Shown: in pieces, positions 7,683 through 15,712 of the stretch | Layout of the letters: every line of letters starts with the position of its first letter | How positions within the stretch are numbered: the stretch's first letter is position 1 | NCBI GenBank assembly: GCA_046048095.1 | Contig: JBJOGS010000015.1 | Location: 1 to 24,062, forward strand | Length of the DNA stretch: 24,062 nt | Direction: 5' to 3' | DNA from: UBA3478 sp046048095 | GTDB taxonomy: Bacteria; Bacteroidota; Bacteroidia; Flavobacteriales; Flavobacteriaceae | Notes under the pieces: generated by a model | Told to the model about the DNA's origin: nothing | Seen by the model: the letters and a program-made list of their open reading frames with translations, nothing else | Databases searched by the model: none | Program-made: the position numbers and the translations under genes

Positions 7683-8614
7683 GAACGCCTCGCGGCGGTG
7701 GCTTCACCGCTCTTTAAGTGAGCTAACAACACATTGAGTTCATAGCCTAGAAGTAACAAATTCGAGTTGAGCCACAAATAGAACATAAGAATAAGCAGCC
7801 CACCTAAAGCCCCATAAAGCTCATTGTAAGAGGCAAACCGATCCACATAAATTCCAAACAGATACGATGTCGCCACAATCAGTAAGGTGGTTACAAGTGG
7901 ACCCCATGACAATAAAGAGGTACGTGACTTCTTTGCGGTTCCAAAGTAATAAAGCGAAGCCGTGGCTAGAAAAATCATGGCAATCACAAGAAAACGCTGC
8001 AATAGACGCACCGAAAAGAAATCAGTACTTACCTCTAATTGATTGATATACCATTCAGAGTATACAAAACCTAAAGTGCCTAAACTAATCCCCATGGCAA
8101 AGGACACCCCTACAACGAAAGAATACACATATTGCTTGAAAAAATTTCGCGTAAAAGAGACGTGATACGAATGAGCAAATTCACTGAAAATGCTATTTAC
8201 ACCATTAGCAACCAAAAAAATAGAGATCACGAAAGTGGATGAAAGTAACGTGCCAGTTCGCTTATCTCGAAGTTCAGTAAAGATCTGCGAAAAGTAATCC
8301 GCAGTCGCTTCGGGTAAAAAGGCCTCTAAAAAGCGTAACAAGGTCAAATCATAGGAGGCATTGGCCTGAACCAAATCAAAAAGATGAGGCATTAATGTCA
8401 ACAAAAAGATTAACAGCGGAAAAAGCGCAGTGAACAAACTAAATGCAATGGCACTTGCGCGTGAGCTCAAGGCACCCCTAACCAACCCCGACCAATAGAG
8501 CACTACTAAATCATACAAAGTAAAGCCTTCATAACCGGGTAGGTTGATACGTTGCAACCAAGCAGAAAACACTCGGTGTAGCCGAATAAATAGGCGCATC
8601 AAATACTGCTTCAT
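7679..8614 (-). CDS. YihY/BrkB family inner-membrane protein
   Basis: A 311-residue integral membrane protein of the YihY/BrkB (UPF0761) family. Six hydrophobic segments are visible at about 54-76, 124-146, 163-186, 206-225, 236-256 and 269-297. Family marks include 'SSRASAIAFSLFTALFPLLIFLL' split across segment 1, the region around 'GTLLSSTFVISIFLVANGVNSIF' and 'YGALGGLLILMFYLWLNSNLLLLG' in the last segment. The old name RNase BN was a misassignment and should not be used. Function is uncertain; transport or envelope roles have been suggested. It overlaps priA by 4 nt (ATGA) and is divergent from rlmH. A near-consensus -7 box, TAATTTCG on the minus strand (8646-8653), could drive it. Confidence 0.88.
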   Translation of the reverse strand: MKQYLMRLFIRLHRVFSAWLQRINLPGYEGFTLYDLVVLYWSGLVRGALSSRASAIAFSLFTALFPLLIFLLTLMPHLFDLVQANASYDLTLLRFLEAFLPEATADYFSQIFTELRDKRTGTLLSSTFVISIFLVANGVNSIFSEFAHSYHVSFTRNFFKQYVYSFVVGVSFAMGISLGTLGFVYSEWYINQLEVSTDFFSVRLLQRFLVIAMIFLATASLYYFGTAKKSRTSLLSWGPLVTTLLIVATSYLFGIYVDRFASYNELYGALGGLLILMFYLWLNSNLLLLGYELNVLLAHLKSGEATAARRS

Positions 8615-8628
8615 CTTATGGTTGGTCT

Positions 8629-8636
8629 TACCTTTA
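8629..8636 (+). promoter_or_regulatory. -7 promoter element of rlmH (one mismatch)
   Basis: TACCTTTA matches the Bacteroidota -7 consensus TAnnTTTG at all but the last base. The predicted start near 8641 would give a leader of about 19 nt to the ATG at 8660, and would exclude the in-frame ATG at 8618 as the rlmH start. Confidence 0.4.
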
Positions 8637-8659
8637 GGCTTAGAACGAAATTAGTAAAA

Positions 8660-9133
8660 ATGAAAGTGTCCCTCATTATTGTTGGCAAGTCAGACCTTGG
8701 TGCGATCAGTACCCTTGTTGAAGGGTATGTAAAAAGACTGCATCACTATTGCAAGTTTGAACTGATAACTGCAAAAACAATGGCTAAAACAAAGGGGCTT
8801 TCTCTAAAAGAAATCTTAGACTACGAGGCTAAAGAAATCCAAAAGCACTTAAATCCAAAAGCGCATATCGTGCTACTTGACGACAAAGGAGTCCAAAAGT
8901 CTTCTACAGAATTTGCACTATTTATTGAAAAGAAACGAGAAGAAGCCATCGTCGAACTGTGTTTTATTATCGGAGGCGCCTATGGATTTTCTAAGTCAGT
9001 GATTGCAATGGGACATCATTCTTTATCCCTATCTAAAATGACTTTCACTCACCAACTCGTTCGACCCCTTTTTCTGGAACAACTTTACCGTGCCTTTACT
9101 ATTTTAAACAACGAGCCGTACCATCACGAATAG
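8660..9133 (+). CDS. rlmH: 23S rRNA (pseudouridine1915-N3)-methyltransferase RlmH
   Basis: A 157-residue SPOUT methyltransferase that methylates pseudouridine 1915 in helix 69 of 23S rRNA in assembled ribosomes. Family features are the N-terminal 'MKVSLIIVGK', 'IVLLDDKG' at about 71-78, the SAM-binding trefoil-knot loop 'FIIGGAYGF' and 'LSLSKMTFTHQLVR', and the C-terminal 'YRAFTILNNEPYHHE'. The frame is open to an ATG at 8618, but the start at 8660 gives the exact family length and beginning, and the extra 14 residues would cover a candidate promoter. It ends 2 nt from the convergent serB-serA gene. Confidence 0.96.
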   Translation: MKVSLIIVGKSDLGAISTLVEGYVKRLHHYCKFELITAKTMAKTKGLSLKEILDYEAKEIQKHLNPKAHIVLLDDKGVQKSSTEFALFIEKKREEAIVELCFIIGGAYGFSKSVIAMGHHSLSLSKMTFTHQLVRPLFLEQLYRAFTILNNEPYHHE

Positions 9134-9135
9134 TT

Positions 9136-11019
9136 TTAATACAACACTCTAAAGCGTATCGTATTCGGAACGGCCTTAAGCGCAGAGACCACCTCAGGAT
9201 TGTAGGCTGTATCGACATCTGAGATCACATAACCTACCTCAGGATCTGTAGACAAGTATTGCCCAACTAAATTGAGTTGATATTGCGCCAATACTTTATT
9301 GATCTCAGCCATCACCCCTGGCACGTTTTTATGAATATGTAAGAATCGATGTCTGTCTTTCTGCTGAGGAAGGCGAATCGTCGGAAAGTTTACCGAATCT
9401 TCGGTGCTGCCTGAATTAATATATCCCAATATCTTCTTCGGGACAAAGTCGGCAATATCCCGTTGCGCCTCAATGGTTGACCCTCCAACATGAGGAGTTA
9501 AAATAACATTACTTAGGCCCTGTAATGGCGTAGAGAACGCACCATTACCTTTTGGCTCTACCGGAAAAACATCAACAGCGGCTCCAGCAAGATGGCCCGT
9601 TTTTAAATGATTGGCTAAGGCATCGATATCTACCACAAACCCGCGGGATAGGTTGATGAGATAAGCTCCGTTTTTCATCAAAGACAATTCGCGATCACTG
9701 ATCAAATGGTGATTCTGTGGATTGTCATCCACGTGCAATGAAACGACGTCACTGTGCTTTAGAAGCTCATCAAGTTGCTCCACTTTTTGAGCATTTCCGA
9801 GGGCCAAGGAATCGTGGACATCGTAATAACATACGCGCATACCCATGGCTTCAGCAAGAATAGACAATTGCTTTCCAATATTACCATAACCTACAATTCC
9901 CAAGGTCTTACCTCGAACTTCTTTTGAACCTGAAGCGGTTTTGTTCCAGTTACCTGCGTGCATTTCAGCCGAGCGTTCAAATACACTGCGCATGAGCATG
10001 ATAATTTGTCCCATGGCGAGCTCTACTACCGAACGCGTATTACTATAGGGCGCATTGAACACCACCACTCCGCTTCGCTTGCAGGCATCAAGGTCAATCT
10101 GAGTGGTTCCTATACAAAACGCAGCGACCACCAATAGCTTATCGGCTGCTTTCAACACCGCTTCAGTCACCTGGGTTTTAGATCGAATACCCAGCACATG
10201 TACCCCCTTAATGCGCTCAATGAGTTCATCTTCGTTTAAGCTCGTGCTCACAAGTTCAACCGAATACCCGTCAGACTCTAGCCGCAGCAAAGCGTCATGA
10301 TGGATGTTTTCAAGAAGTAACATCTTAATTCGGTTCTTCGGATAGGATACGTTTCTCGGCAAATCGTTTATAAATAAAAATTCATCTAAGTTCTCAGCAA
10401 TATGATCCGCATTCTTCATGGCCTTTTCGCGTTTCACGTTTTCGGTATAAGCGAAAAAACGGTCTGCGATGCCGGCCTCGCGCATTACATAGTCCGAATA
10501 ACCATCTCCTATCACTTGAACCTCTCCTGAAAGATTCATGTTCTTCAAGCAACTGATTTTTCCATTGTGCGATGAAAGCACATTCTCGGTATCAAAACCA
10601 ACGATGTAGCCCTGCTCGTCATAGACAAATGTATTGGCAAAAACTCGCTCTGGTTCAATGTGAAATCGCTTGACAATAGGATCAATGAATTCTTTGAAGC
10701 CACAAGAAACCACATAAATTTGATCTTTATGTGTTTCGAAAAAGCGCTGATTGCGCATAAAGGATTCACTGATTTTATCGTTAAGCTCTTCAATAAGCTG
10801 ATCTAATTGAGAGCGATGTGCACGAAGCAATCTGATACGGCGTTCAAGCGACTCAGTGAAAGAAATTTCACCATCTATCCCTAGATTTGTAATCTCTTGA
10901 ATTTGAGTGACAATATCTTCTTTATCCGGATTGTTTGCTAAAGCAATTTCAGCGAGTAAATCAAGGGCTTCTACACGAGTTATCGTACTGTCGAAGTCAA
11001 AAACATAAGAGGTGGTCAC
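9136..11019 (-). CDS. serA: SerB-like HAD phosphatase fused to D-3-phosphoglycerate dehydrogenase
   Basis: A two-domain protein of 627 residues from a GTG start. Residues about 1-220 form a HAD-IB phosphatase like SerB, with motif I 'DFDSTIT' (Asp8, Asp10), Ser105 in 'VVSCGF', Lys154 in 'NGK' and 'GDGYSD' (Asp172, Asp176), all intact. Residues about 230-545 form a phosphoglycerate dehydrogenase with NAD-binding 'GYGNIG' (377-382) and Arg459, Glu488 and His510 in the Arg/Glu/His catalytic triad. An ACT domain (about 558-627) suggests serine feedback. It would catalyse the first and last steps of serine synthesis; the transaminase SerC is not in the window. The frame is open to an ATG at 11100, but a perfect -7 box lies inside that extension and the phosphatase homology begins right after the GTG. 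Confidence 0.93.
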   Translation of the reverse strand: MTTSYVFDFDSTITRVEALDLLAEIALANNPDKEDIVTQIQEITNLGIDGEISFTESLERRIRLLRAHRSQLDQLIEELNDKISESFMRNQRFFETHKDQIYVVSCGFKEFIDPIVKRFHIEPERVFANTFVYDEQGYIVGFDTENVLSSHNGKISCLKNMNLSGEVQVIGDGYSDYVMREAGIADRFFAYTENVKREKAMKNADHIAENLDEFLFINDLPRNVSYPKNRIKMLLLENIHHDALLRLESDGYSVELVSTSLNEDELIERIKGVHVLGIRSKTQVTEAVLKAADKLLVVAAFCIGTTQIDLDACKRSGVVVFNAPYSNTRSVVELAMGQIIMLMRSVFERSAEMHAGNWNKTASGSKEVRGKTLGIVGYGNIGKQLSILAEAMGMRVCYYDVHDSLALGNAQKVEQLDELLKHSDVVSLHVDDNPQNHHLISDRELSLMKNGAYLINLSRGFVVDIDALANHLKTGHLAGAAVDVFPVEPKGNGAFSTPLQGLSNVILTPHVGGSTIEAQRDIADFVPKKILGYINSGSTEDSVNFPTIRLPQQKDRHRFLHIHKNVPGVMAEINKVLAQYQLNLVGQYLSTDPEVGYVISDVDTAYNPEVVSALKAVPNTIRFRVLY

Positions 11020-11043
11020 GTGATGCGTTTGATGATTGTGAGA

Positions 11044-11051
11044 CAAAGGTA
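11044..11051 (-). promoter_or_regulatory. -7 promoter element of serB-serA
   Basis: Minus strand TACCTTTG, a full match to TAnnTTTG. The predicted start near 11039 gives a leader of about 20 nt to the GTG at 11019. The box lies inside the longest open frame, so it argues against the ATG at 11100. A clear -33 TTG is not seen. The plus-strand promoter of rdgB must share this 97-nt gap; TATTTTGG at 11055-11062 is the best but weak candidate. Confidence 0.6.
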
Positions 11052-11116
11052 GCCTATTTTGGATTTTTTTAAGGGAAGCCTCAGAATAGATAACCACCAT
11101 TTATGAACCACTTAAG

Positions 11117-11701
11117 ATGAAAAAACTACTTTTTGCCACCCATAATTCCTCTAAGGTAAGCGAGCTTATTCAACTTACTTCATCGTTTATCGAAATACTC
11201 ACCCTAGCCGACCTAAATTACACTAAAGAAATTCCAGAAACGGCAGAGACCCTTGAAGAAAACGCCTTACAAAAGGCACAAACTATTTATGCGCACTTCA
11301 ACCTTCCCTGTTTTTCTGATGATAGCGGACTCTTTGTGAAAGCCTTAGATGGTGCTCCAGGAGTCCACTCCGCACATTACAGCGGAAGTCGTGACCACAA
11401 GGCGAACATTTCAGCTGTACTTGAAGGCTTAAGAGATACCCCTCACCGAGAGGCTTATTTCAAAACCATTTTTTGCTTGATTTCCGGTGAGGCCCCACCT
11501 CAGTTTTTCGAGGGTATCGTGCATGGAGAGATCACCAGAGAACCCAGAGGAGCGGGCGGCTTCGGATACGACCCCATCTTTATTCCAAAAGGCTATTCAA
11601 AAACATTTGGAGAATTAGAACCTAGCGTAAAAGCACAACTTAGTCATCGTGCACGAGCCACAAAAAAATTGGTGCATTTTTTAGCAGAAACTTATAAATA
11701 G
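11117..11701 (+). CDS. rdgB: Non-canonical purine NTP pyrophosphatase (dITP/XTP diphosphatase)
   Basis: A 194-residue Ham1/RdgB-family enzyme that hydrolyses dITP, ITP and XTP to monophosphates, keeping deaminated purines out of DNA and RNA. Family marks are 'LLFATHNSSKVSEL' (4-17), 'ETAETLEENALQKA' (41-54), 'CFSDDSGLFVKALDGAPG' with the catalytic region around Asp68-Asp69, 'GAGGFGYDPIFIP' (146-158) and 'SHRARA' (176-181). The length is standard. It is divergent from serB-serA. The helicase gene follows after 45 nt with its own promoter. Confidence 0.96.
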   Translation: MKKLLFATHNSSKVSELIQLTSSFIEILTLADLNYTKEIPETAETLEENALQKAQTIYAHFNLPCFSDDSGLFVKALDGAPGVHSAHYSGSRDHKANISAVLEGLRDTPHREAYFKTIFCLISGEAPPQFFEGIVHGEITREPRGAGGFGYDPIFIPKGYSKTFGELEPSVKAQLSHRARATKKLVHFLAETYK

Positions 11702-11722
11702 GTTCCTCACCATAGAATAACC

Positions 11723-11730
11723 TACCTTTG
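11723..11730 (+). promoter_or_regulatory. -7 promoter element of the DEAD-box helicase gene
   Basis: TACCTTTG is a full match to the Bacteroidota -7 consensus TAnnTTTG and is identical to the boxes before serB-serA and purB. The predicted start near 11735 leaves a leader of about 12 nt to the ATG at 11747. Confidence 0.6.
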
Positions 11731-11746
11731 TGGCGAAATTCAACCT

Positions 11747-13468
11747 ATGCAATCATTTACTTCGCTTGGTTTAGACCCCGTTCTAATTCAAGCTATCGAC
11801 CAGATGGGATTCACTGCTCCCACTGAAATTCAACAAAAAGCCATACCGACATTACTTCAACGCGAAACAGACTTGGTGGCTCTTGCCCAAACAGGAACAG
11901 GAAAAACCGCCGCTTTCGGCTTTCCATTGCTCCAAAAAATCAACACGGCTGAGCGCAAGGTTCAAGGCCTAATTATCGCTCCTACAAGAGAATTGTGCCT
12001 GCAAATAGCCTCTGAATTAAAAAAATATGCTCAACATATGAGCCATGTTTCAGTGGTAGCGGTGTATGGTGGAGCAAGTGTTAGAGAGCAATCTGATCAA
12101 ATCAAAAGGGGAGCCCATATTGTTGTGGCCACTCCTGGTAGATTGATTGACCTCATCGACAGAGGCATGCTTTCAATCGAAGCGATAAGCTATTGTGTTT
12201 TAGACGAGGCCGATGAAATGCTTAACATGGGATTCTATCAAGACATTAAGCAAATCTTAAGTCATACTCCTTCACACAAGCGCACCTGGTTGTTTTCAGC
12301 GACCATGCCTAAAGAGGTAGCAGAAATCGCTCGGGAGTTCATGAAAAAGCCTGAAGAGATTACGGTTGGATCTAAAAATGAAGGTACCCATACCGTTTCA
12401 CATTTCTACTTCCAAGTGACTGCTCGTACCCGCTACCAGGTACTGAAACGGCTCGTGGACAGTGATCCGCAGTTATTTGCCGTAGTCTTTTGTCGTACAA
12501 AAATCGAGACCCAAAAAATTGCAGAGCGACTCATTGAAGACGGATATAATGCCGGAGCCCTTCACGGAGATCTCAGTCAAAACCAAAGAGATTTGGTAAT
12601 GGCAGGTTTCAGAAAGCGTCAGTTGCAGATTCTTATTGCCACCGATGTAGCCGCAAGAGGGATAGATGTTGACGATATTACTCACGTCATTCATTATCAG
12701 ATGCCTGATGATGCAGAGACCTACAATCACCGAAGTGGACGCACAGGAAGAGCCGGAAAAACTGGATTCTCATACTGCCTAGTCACCTCAAGTGATCGCA
12801 AAAAAATCAGTGACTTTCAAAAGCGCTTAAAGCAACCCTTCAAAGAAGGGAATGTTCCAAGTGTCGAAGAAATTATTGAAAATCAACTTCGAAAACACGC
12901 CGAAAAACTTGTGGCCATCGAGGTTCACGATCAGCTCGAGACCTATTTACCTGAACTTCAAACCGCGTTAAAGAAACTGACCAAAGAAGAACTAATAAAA
13001 AAAGTGTTCAGCGAGGTCTTCAATAAATTACAAACCTATTATCACGATAAATCGAGTGCAAATGGTGCGAGCTCGTACAACGAAAAAGAGGCGAAAAGCG
13101 ATTTTAAATTTCAAGATGAAGTGCGATTCTTTATTAATCTCGGAGAACGTGATGGCTTTGATTGGCGCTCTTTAAAAGACTTTTTGAGGGATGCCCTTGA
13201 ACTAGACAAAGAAGAAGTCTTCAAAGTCGATGTTTTAAAGAATTTTTCTTTTTTCAATGTGAGTTCAGATTTAACCGAACGCGTAATGGGCCTCCTTCCA
13301 GGCAAGCCTTTTGGCGGACACAAAATCAACGTCGAGATTACAGAGGATGGACCTAAAAACAAAAAAGGAAAAGAAAAAGAAAAAGGTTATAGCACAAAAA
13401 AGTCAAGAAACTTCAGTCACAACAGTAAAAAATCTAGATCAAAACGGCCGCGGAAAGGATTTTACTAG
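11747..13468 (+). CDS. DEAD-box ATP-dependent RNA helicase with DbpA-type RNA-binding domain
   Basis: A 573-residue cytoplasmic RNA helicase. In order: F4 and the Q-motif 'PTEIQ' (25-29), Walker A 'AQTGTGKT' (47-54), 'PTREL' (79-83), DEAD (153-156), SAT (184-186), 'RGIDV' (304-308) and 'HRSGRTGRAG' (328-337). After a helical linker (about 370-450) comes a DbpA/CsdA-type RNA-binding domain (about 459-531, 'FFINLGERDGFDW'), then a Lys/Arg/Ser-rich disordered tail (534-573), probably a nonspecific RNA-binding tail. The architecture suggests ribosome assembly or cold-shock RNA remodelling. I cannot choose between deaD/csdA-like and dbpA-like names, so none is given. It has its own promoter, and no terminator is visible after the stop. 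Confidence 0.94.
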   Translation: MQSFTSLGLDPVLIQAIDQMGFTAPTEIQQKAIPTLLQRETDLVALAQTGTGKTAAFGFPLLQKINTAERKVQGLIIAPTRELCLQIASELKKYAQHMSHVSVVAVYGGASVREQSDQIKRGAHIVVATPGRLIDLIDRGMLSIEAISYCVLDEADEMLNMGFYQDIKQILSHTPSHKRTWLFSATMPKEVAEIAREFMKKPEEITVGSKNEGTHTVSHFYFQVTARTRYQVLKRLVDSDPQLFAVVFCRTKIETQKIAERLIEDGYNAGALHGDLSQNQRDLVMAGFRKRQLQILIATDVAARGIDVDDITHVIHYQMPDDAETYNHRSGRTGRAGKTGFSYCLVTSSDRKKISDFQKRLKQPFKEGNVPSVEEIIENQLRKHAEKLVAIEVHDQLETYLPELQTALKKLTKEELIKKVFSEVFNKLQTYYHDKSSANGASSYNEKEAKSDFKFQDEVRFFINLGERDGFDWRSLKDFLRDALELDKEEVFKVDVLKNFSFFNVSSDLTERVMGLLPGKPFGGHKINVEITEDGPKNKKGKEKEKGYSTKKSRNFSHNSKKSRSKRPRKGFY

Positions 13469-13490
13469 CATTTGAATGTTTATTCTTAGT

Positions 13491-13498
13491 TAGCTTTC
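13491..13498 (+). promoter_or_regulatory. Candidate -7 element of the CarboxypepD_reg-like gene
   Basis: TAGCTTTC matches the -7 consensus TAnnTTTG at all but the last base. A TTG at 13472-13474 lies 16 nt upstream, slightly short of the usual spacing. The predicted start near 13503 leaves about 31 nt to the ATG at 13535. Confidence 0.35.
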
Positions 13499-13534
13499 GT
13501 AATTTTCTGAAAAATATGCGCGTTGTTTACCCTG

Positions 13535-14305
13535 ATGCTTCATTTAGTTGCTTTATACACCAGTCTACTGGCTGTAACTGCCGTTCAGCAAAAAGCTTCT
13601 AACCCCCCACAGCAGGTTCAAGCAAAAGTCATAAGTGCCTCGAACAATCTACCCCTAGAAAGTGTTCATGTGATCAACTTGAATTCGATTGTCGGCACGA
13701 TCAGCGATCAAGAAGGAAGGTTTACTATCCCTGCTCAAGTGGGCGACACTTTGTATATCACTTACTTAGGCTACAAGGCAGAGAAAATAAGAGTGAACAA
13801 CGACCTCATCCGACTTCAAAACTCTTCTATTGCCTTAACTGAATTAGCCTACGCCCTAGAAGAGGTGGTGGTTCGACCTTATCAGCTTACGGGATACCTT
13901 GAAATTGATATTAAATACCTTCCTATCAGTACCGCCTTTCAATACAGCATCTCAGGACTGAATAGAAGCTATGAGGCAAGAAATAATAAATCAAGCGGTG
14001 CTCAAAAATTTATTGGAAGTCTGATGAATCCCATTGAGTCGATAGGTTCTTTATTTAAGAAAAAAGGTCCACAACTTCAAAAATTACCCTCCATTAAGCA
14101 AGACGAAAGCATTCGGTCTCTTTTAGCCACCAAGTTTGATCGAGAAACACTTATCGCCCTTTTACAGATTGATCGTGAAGACATGGAAAAGATGCTGAAT
14201 CAATGCAATTACTCTGAAGGATTCATTCAAGCAGCTAATGATCTTCAACTCTTAGACGCATTGAACCTGTGCTACGAAGAATTTAAGGTGTTAAATCGAG
14301 AATAA
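13535..14305 (+). CDS. CarboxypepD_reg-like domain exported protein
   Basis: A 256-residue protein from the first ATG; the open frame extends upstream only through a TTG at 13523. A hydrophobic N-terminus (about 1-17) looks like a signal peptide but lacks the usual Lys/Arg before the core. Residues about 27-115 form a CarboxypepD_reg-like beta-sandwich: 'VQAKVISASNNLPLESVHV', 'GTISDQEGRFTI', 'GDTLYITYLGYK' and the ending 'ALEEVVVRPY', as at the N-termini of TonB receptors. Here the barrel and plug are absent. Instead there is a C-terminal region (about 118-256) with 'GYLEIDIKYLP', 'ATKFDRETLIALLQIDRED' and 'LDALNLCYEEFKVLNR', which I recall as conserved in Flavobacteriia. Probably periplasmic or surface-associated, function unknown. 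It precedes purB, which has its own promoter. Confidence 0.8.
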   Translation: MLHLVALYTSLLAVTAVQQKASNPPQQVQAKVISASNNLPLESVHVINLNSIVGTISDQEGRFTIPAQVGDTLYITYLGYKAEKIRVNNDLIRLQNSSIALTELAYALEEVVVRPYQLTGYLEIDIKYLPISTAFQYSISGLNRSYEARNNKSSGAQKFIGSLMNPIESIGSLFKKKGPQLQKLPSIKQDESIRSLLATKFDRETLIALLQIDREDMEKMLNQCNYSEGFIQAANDLQLLDALNLCYEEFKVLNRE

Positions 14306-14306
14306 A

Positions 14307-14324
14307 CCCGTGATAAACAACGGG
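14307..14324 (+). terminator. Weak hairpin after the CarboxypepD_reg-like gene
   Basis: CCCGT (14307-14311) pairs with ACGGG (14320-14324) across an 8-nt loop just after the stop codon. There is no T tract, so it may only slow polymerase or mark a Rho-dependent end. Low confidence. Confidence 0.25.
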
Positions 14325-14345
14325 GTGTTCTAGCACATTTATGAA

Positions 14346-14353
14346 TACCTTTG
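14346..14353 (+). promoter_or_regulatory. -7 promoter element of purB
   Basis: TACCTTTG is a full match to TAnnTTTG. The predicted start near 14358 gives a leader of about 11 nt to the ATG at 14369. The open frame's first possible start (TTG at 14351) falls inside this box, which rules it out as the translation start. Confidence 0.65.
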
Positions 14354-14368
14354 CCTTTTGAATGCATT

Positions 14369-15712
14369 ATGAATCTAAGCGAATTAACGGCCATTAGTCC
14401 CATTGATGGGAGGTATAGAAACAAAGTAGCCCACTTAGCCCCTTATTTTTCAGAGTTTGCGCTCATGCGCTACCGAGTGCTAGTCGAAGTAGAATACTTC
14501 ATCGCTTTGACCCAAACAGAACTTAAGCCCCTTACGCCACTGAGTGAATTTCAAAAGGCGGGGCTTCGTGACTTGTACCTTAAATTCGACGAAGCAAGTG
14601 CCTTAGAAATCAAGACTTTTGAAGCCACCACAAATCACGATGTTAAGGCGGTAGAGTACTTCATAAAGGGCCATTTAAAACGACTAGATCTTGAGGCGCT
14701 TAAAGAGTTTATTCATTTTGGACTGACCTCGCAAGACATCAACAATACTGCCATTCCACTGGCTTTAAAATCGGCCATGACCGAGGTTTACAGCATTGCC
14801 CTTAATCGTTTGCTTCATGATTTAAAGCAAAAAGTCGTCGAATGGGAATCCATTGCCATGCTAGCAAGAACCCATGGACAGCCTGCCTCGCCTACCCGAC
14901 TGGGTAAAGAGATTCAAGTATTTGTTGAAAGAATAGAGCAACAACTTCAGCAATTAAATGTGCAGAAGTATCCAGCCAAATTTGGTGGGGCCACAGGAAA
15001 CTTTAACGCCCATCACGTGGCGTATCCAGAATACGACTGGAAACGATTTGCCGATGAATTTGTAAGCGCAACCCTGGGTTTACATTACAGCTATCCGACC
15101 ACCCAAATAGAGCACTACGATCACCTCTCTGGGCTCTTTGACAATCTGAAACGGATCAATACAATTCTCATCGATCTCTCTCGAGATATCTGGAGCTACG
15201 TTTCCATGGATTATTTCAAACAACAGATTAAACCCAATGAGGTAGGGTCATCTGCTATGCCTCATAAAGTGAATCCTATTGATTTTGAGAATGCAGAAGG
15301 AAATCTGGGTATTGCTAACAGTTTATTTGACCACTTATCCTCGAAACTTCCAATCTCTCGTCTACAAAGAGATCTAACCGACAGTACCGTACTGCGCAAT
15401 GTAGGTGTACCATTTTCTCATAGCCTGCTCGCCATACATTCAATTGAAAAAGGTCTGGGTAAGCTACTGGTCAACAAAGAAAAAATAGATGCCGATTTAG
15501 CAGCAAATTGGGCTGTTATCGCAGAGGCCATACAAACGGTATTGCGTCGAGAAGGTTATCCGAATCCGTATGAAGCGCTGAAAGCTCTCACGCGCACCAA
15601 TCAACGGATAGACCAACAGGCACTTAGCGATTTCATCTCTGGTTTAAACCTAAGCGAAGAACTAAAAGCGGAATTACGGGCCATAAGCCCTTTCAATTAT
15701 ACGGGTATTTAA
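14369..15712 (+). CDS. purB: Adenylosuccinate lyase
   Basis: A 447-residue lyase of the fumarase/aspartase superfamily. It acts twice in purine synthesis, releasing fumarate from SAICAR and from adenylosuccinate. It begins 'MNLSELTAISPIDGRY', the typical start. Other marks are 'TNHDVKAVEYFIK' (about 88-100), 'GLTSQDINNTA' (about 118-128), the active-site 'THGQPASPT' (168-176) with its His, and the superfamily loop 'GSSAMPHKVNP' (293-303) carrying the catalytic serines. The length fits the E. coli-type PurB (456). The start is set by homology and by the -7 box just upstream. Its stop shares the palindrome TTAA with the stop of the convergent DUF4252 gene. Confidence 0.96.
   Translation: MNLSELTAISPIDGRYRNKVAHLAPYFSEFALMRYRVLVEVEYFIALTQTELKPLTPLSEFQKAGLRDLYLKFDEASALEIKTFEATTNHDVKAVEYFIKGHLKRLDLEALKEFIHFGLTSQDINNTAIPLALKSAMTEVYSIALNRLLHDLKQKVVEWESIAMLARTHGQPASPTRLGKEIQVFVERIEQQLQQLNVQKYPAKFGGATGNFNAHHVAYPEYDWKRFADEFVSATLGLHYSYPTTQIEHYDHLSGLFDNLKRINTILIDLSRDIWSYVSMDYFKQQIKPNEVGSSAMPHKVNPIDFENAEGNLGIANSLFDHLSSKLPISRLQRDLTDSTVLRNVGVPFSHSLLAIHSIEKGLGKLLVNKEKIDADLAANWAVIAEAIQTVLRREGYPNPYEALKALTRTNQRIDQQALSDFISGLNLSEELKAELRAISPFNYTGI

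Noticed and set aside
7679..8614. Ribonuclease BN activity for the BrkB-family protein
   Set aside because: The old assignment was an error; the protein is a six-helix membrane protein with no nuclease motif.
8618..8659. In-frame N-terminal extension of RlmH from ATG 8618
   Set aside because: It would add 14 residues not found in the 157-residue family and would cover the likely -7 box at 8629-8636.
11020..11100. N-terminal extension of the SerB-SerA protein from ATG 11100
   Set aside because: It contains a perfect promoter box and has no resemblance to HAD phosphatases; the GTG at 11019 fits better.
13516..13518. ATG upstream of the CarboxypepD_reg-like gene
   Set aside because: It is in another frame; the first in-frame ATG is 13535.
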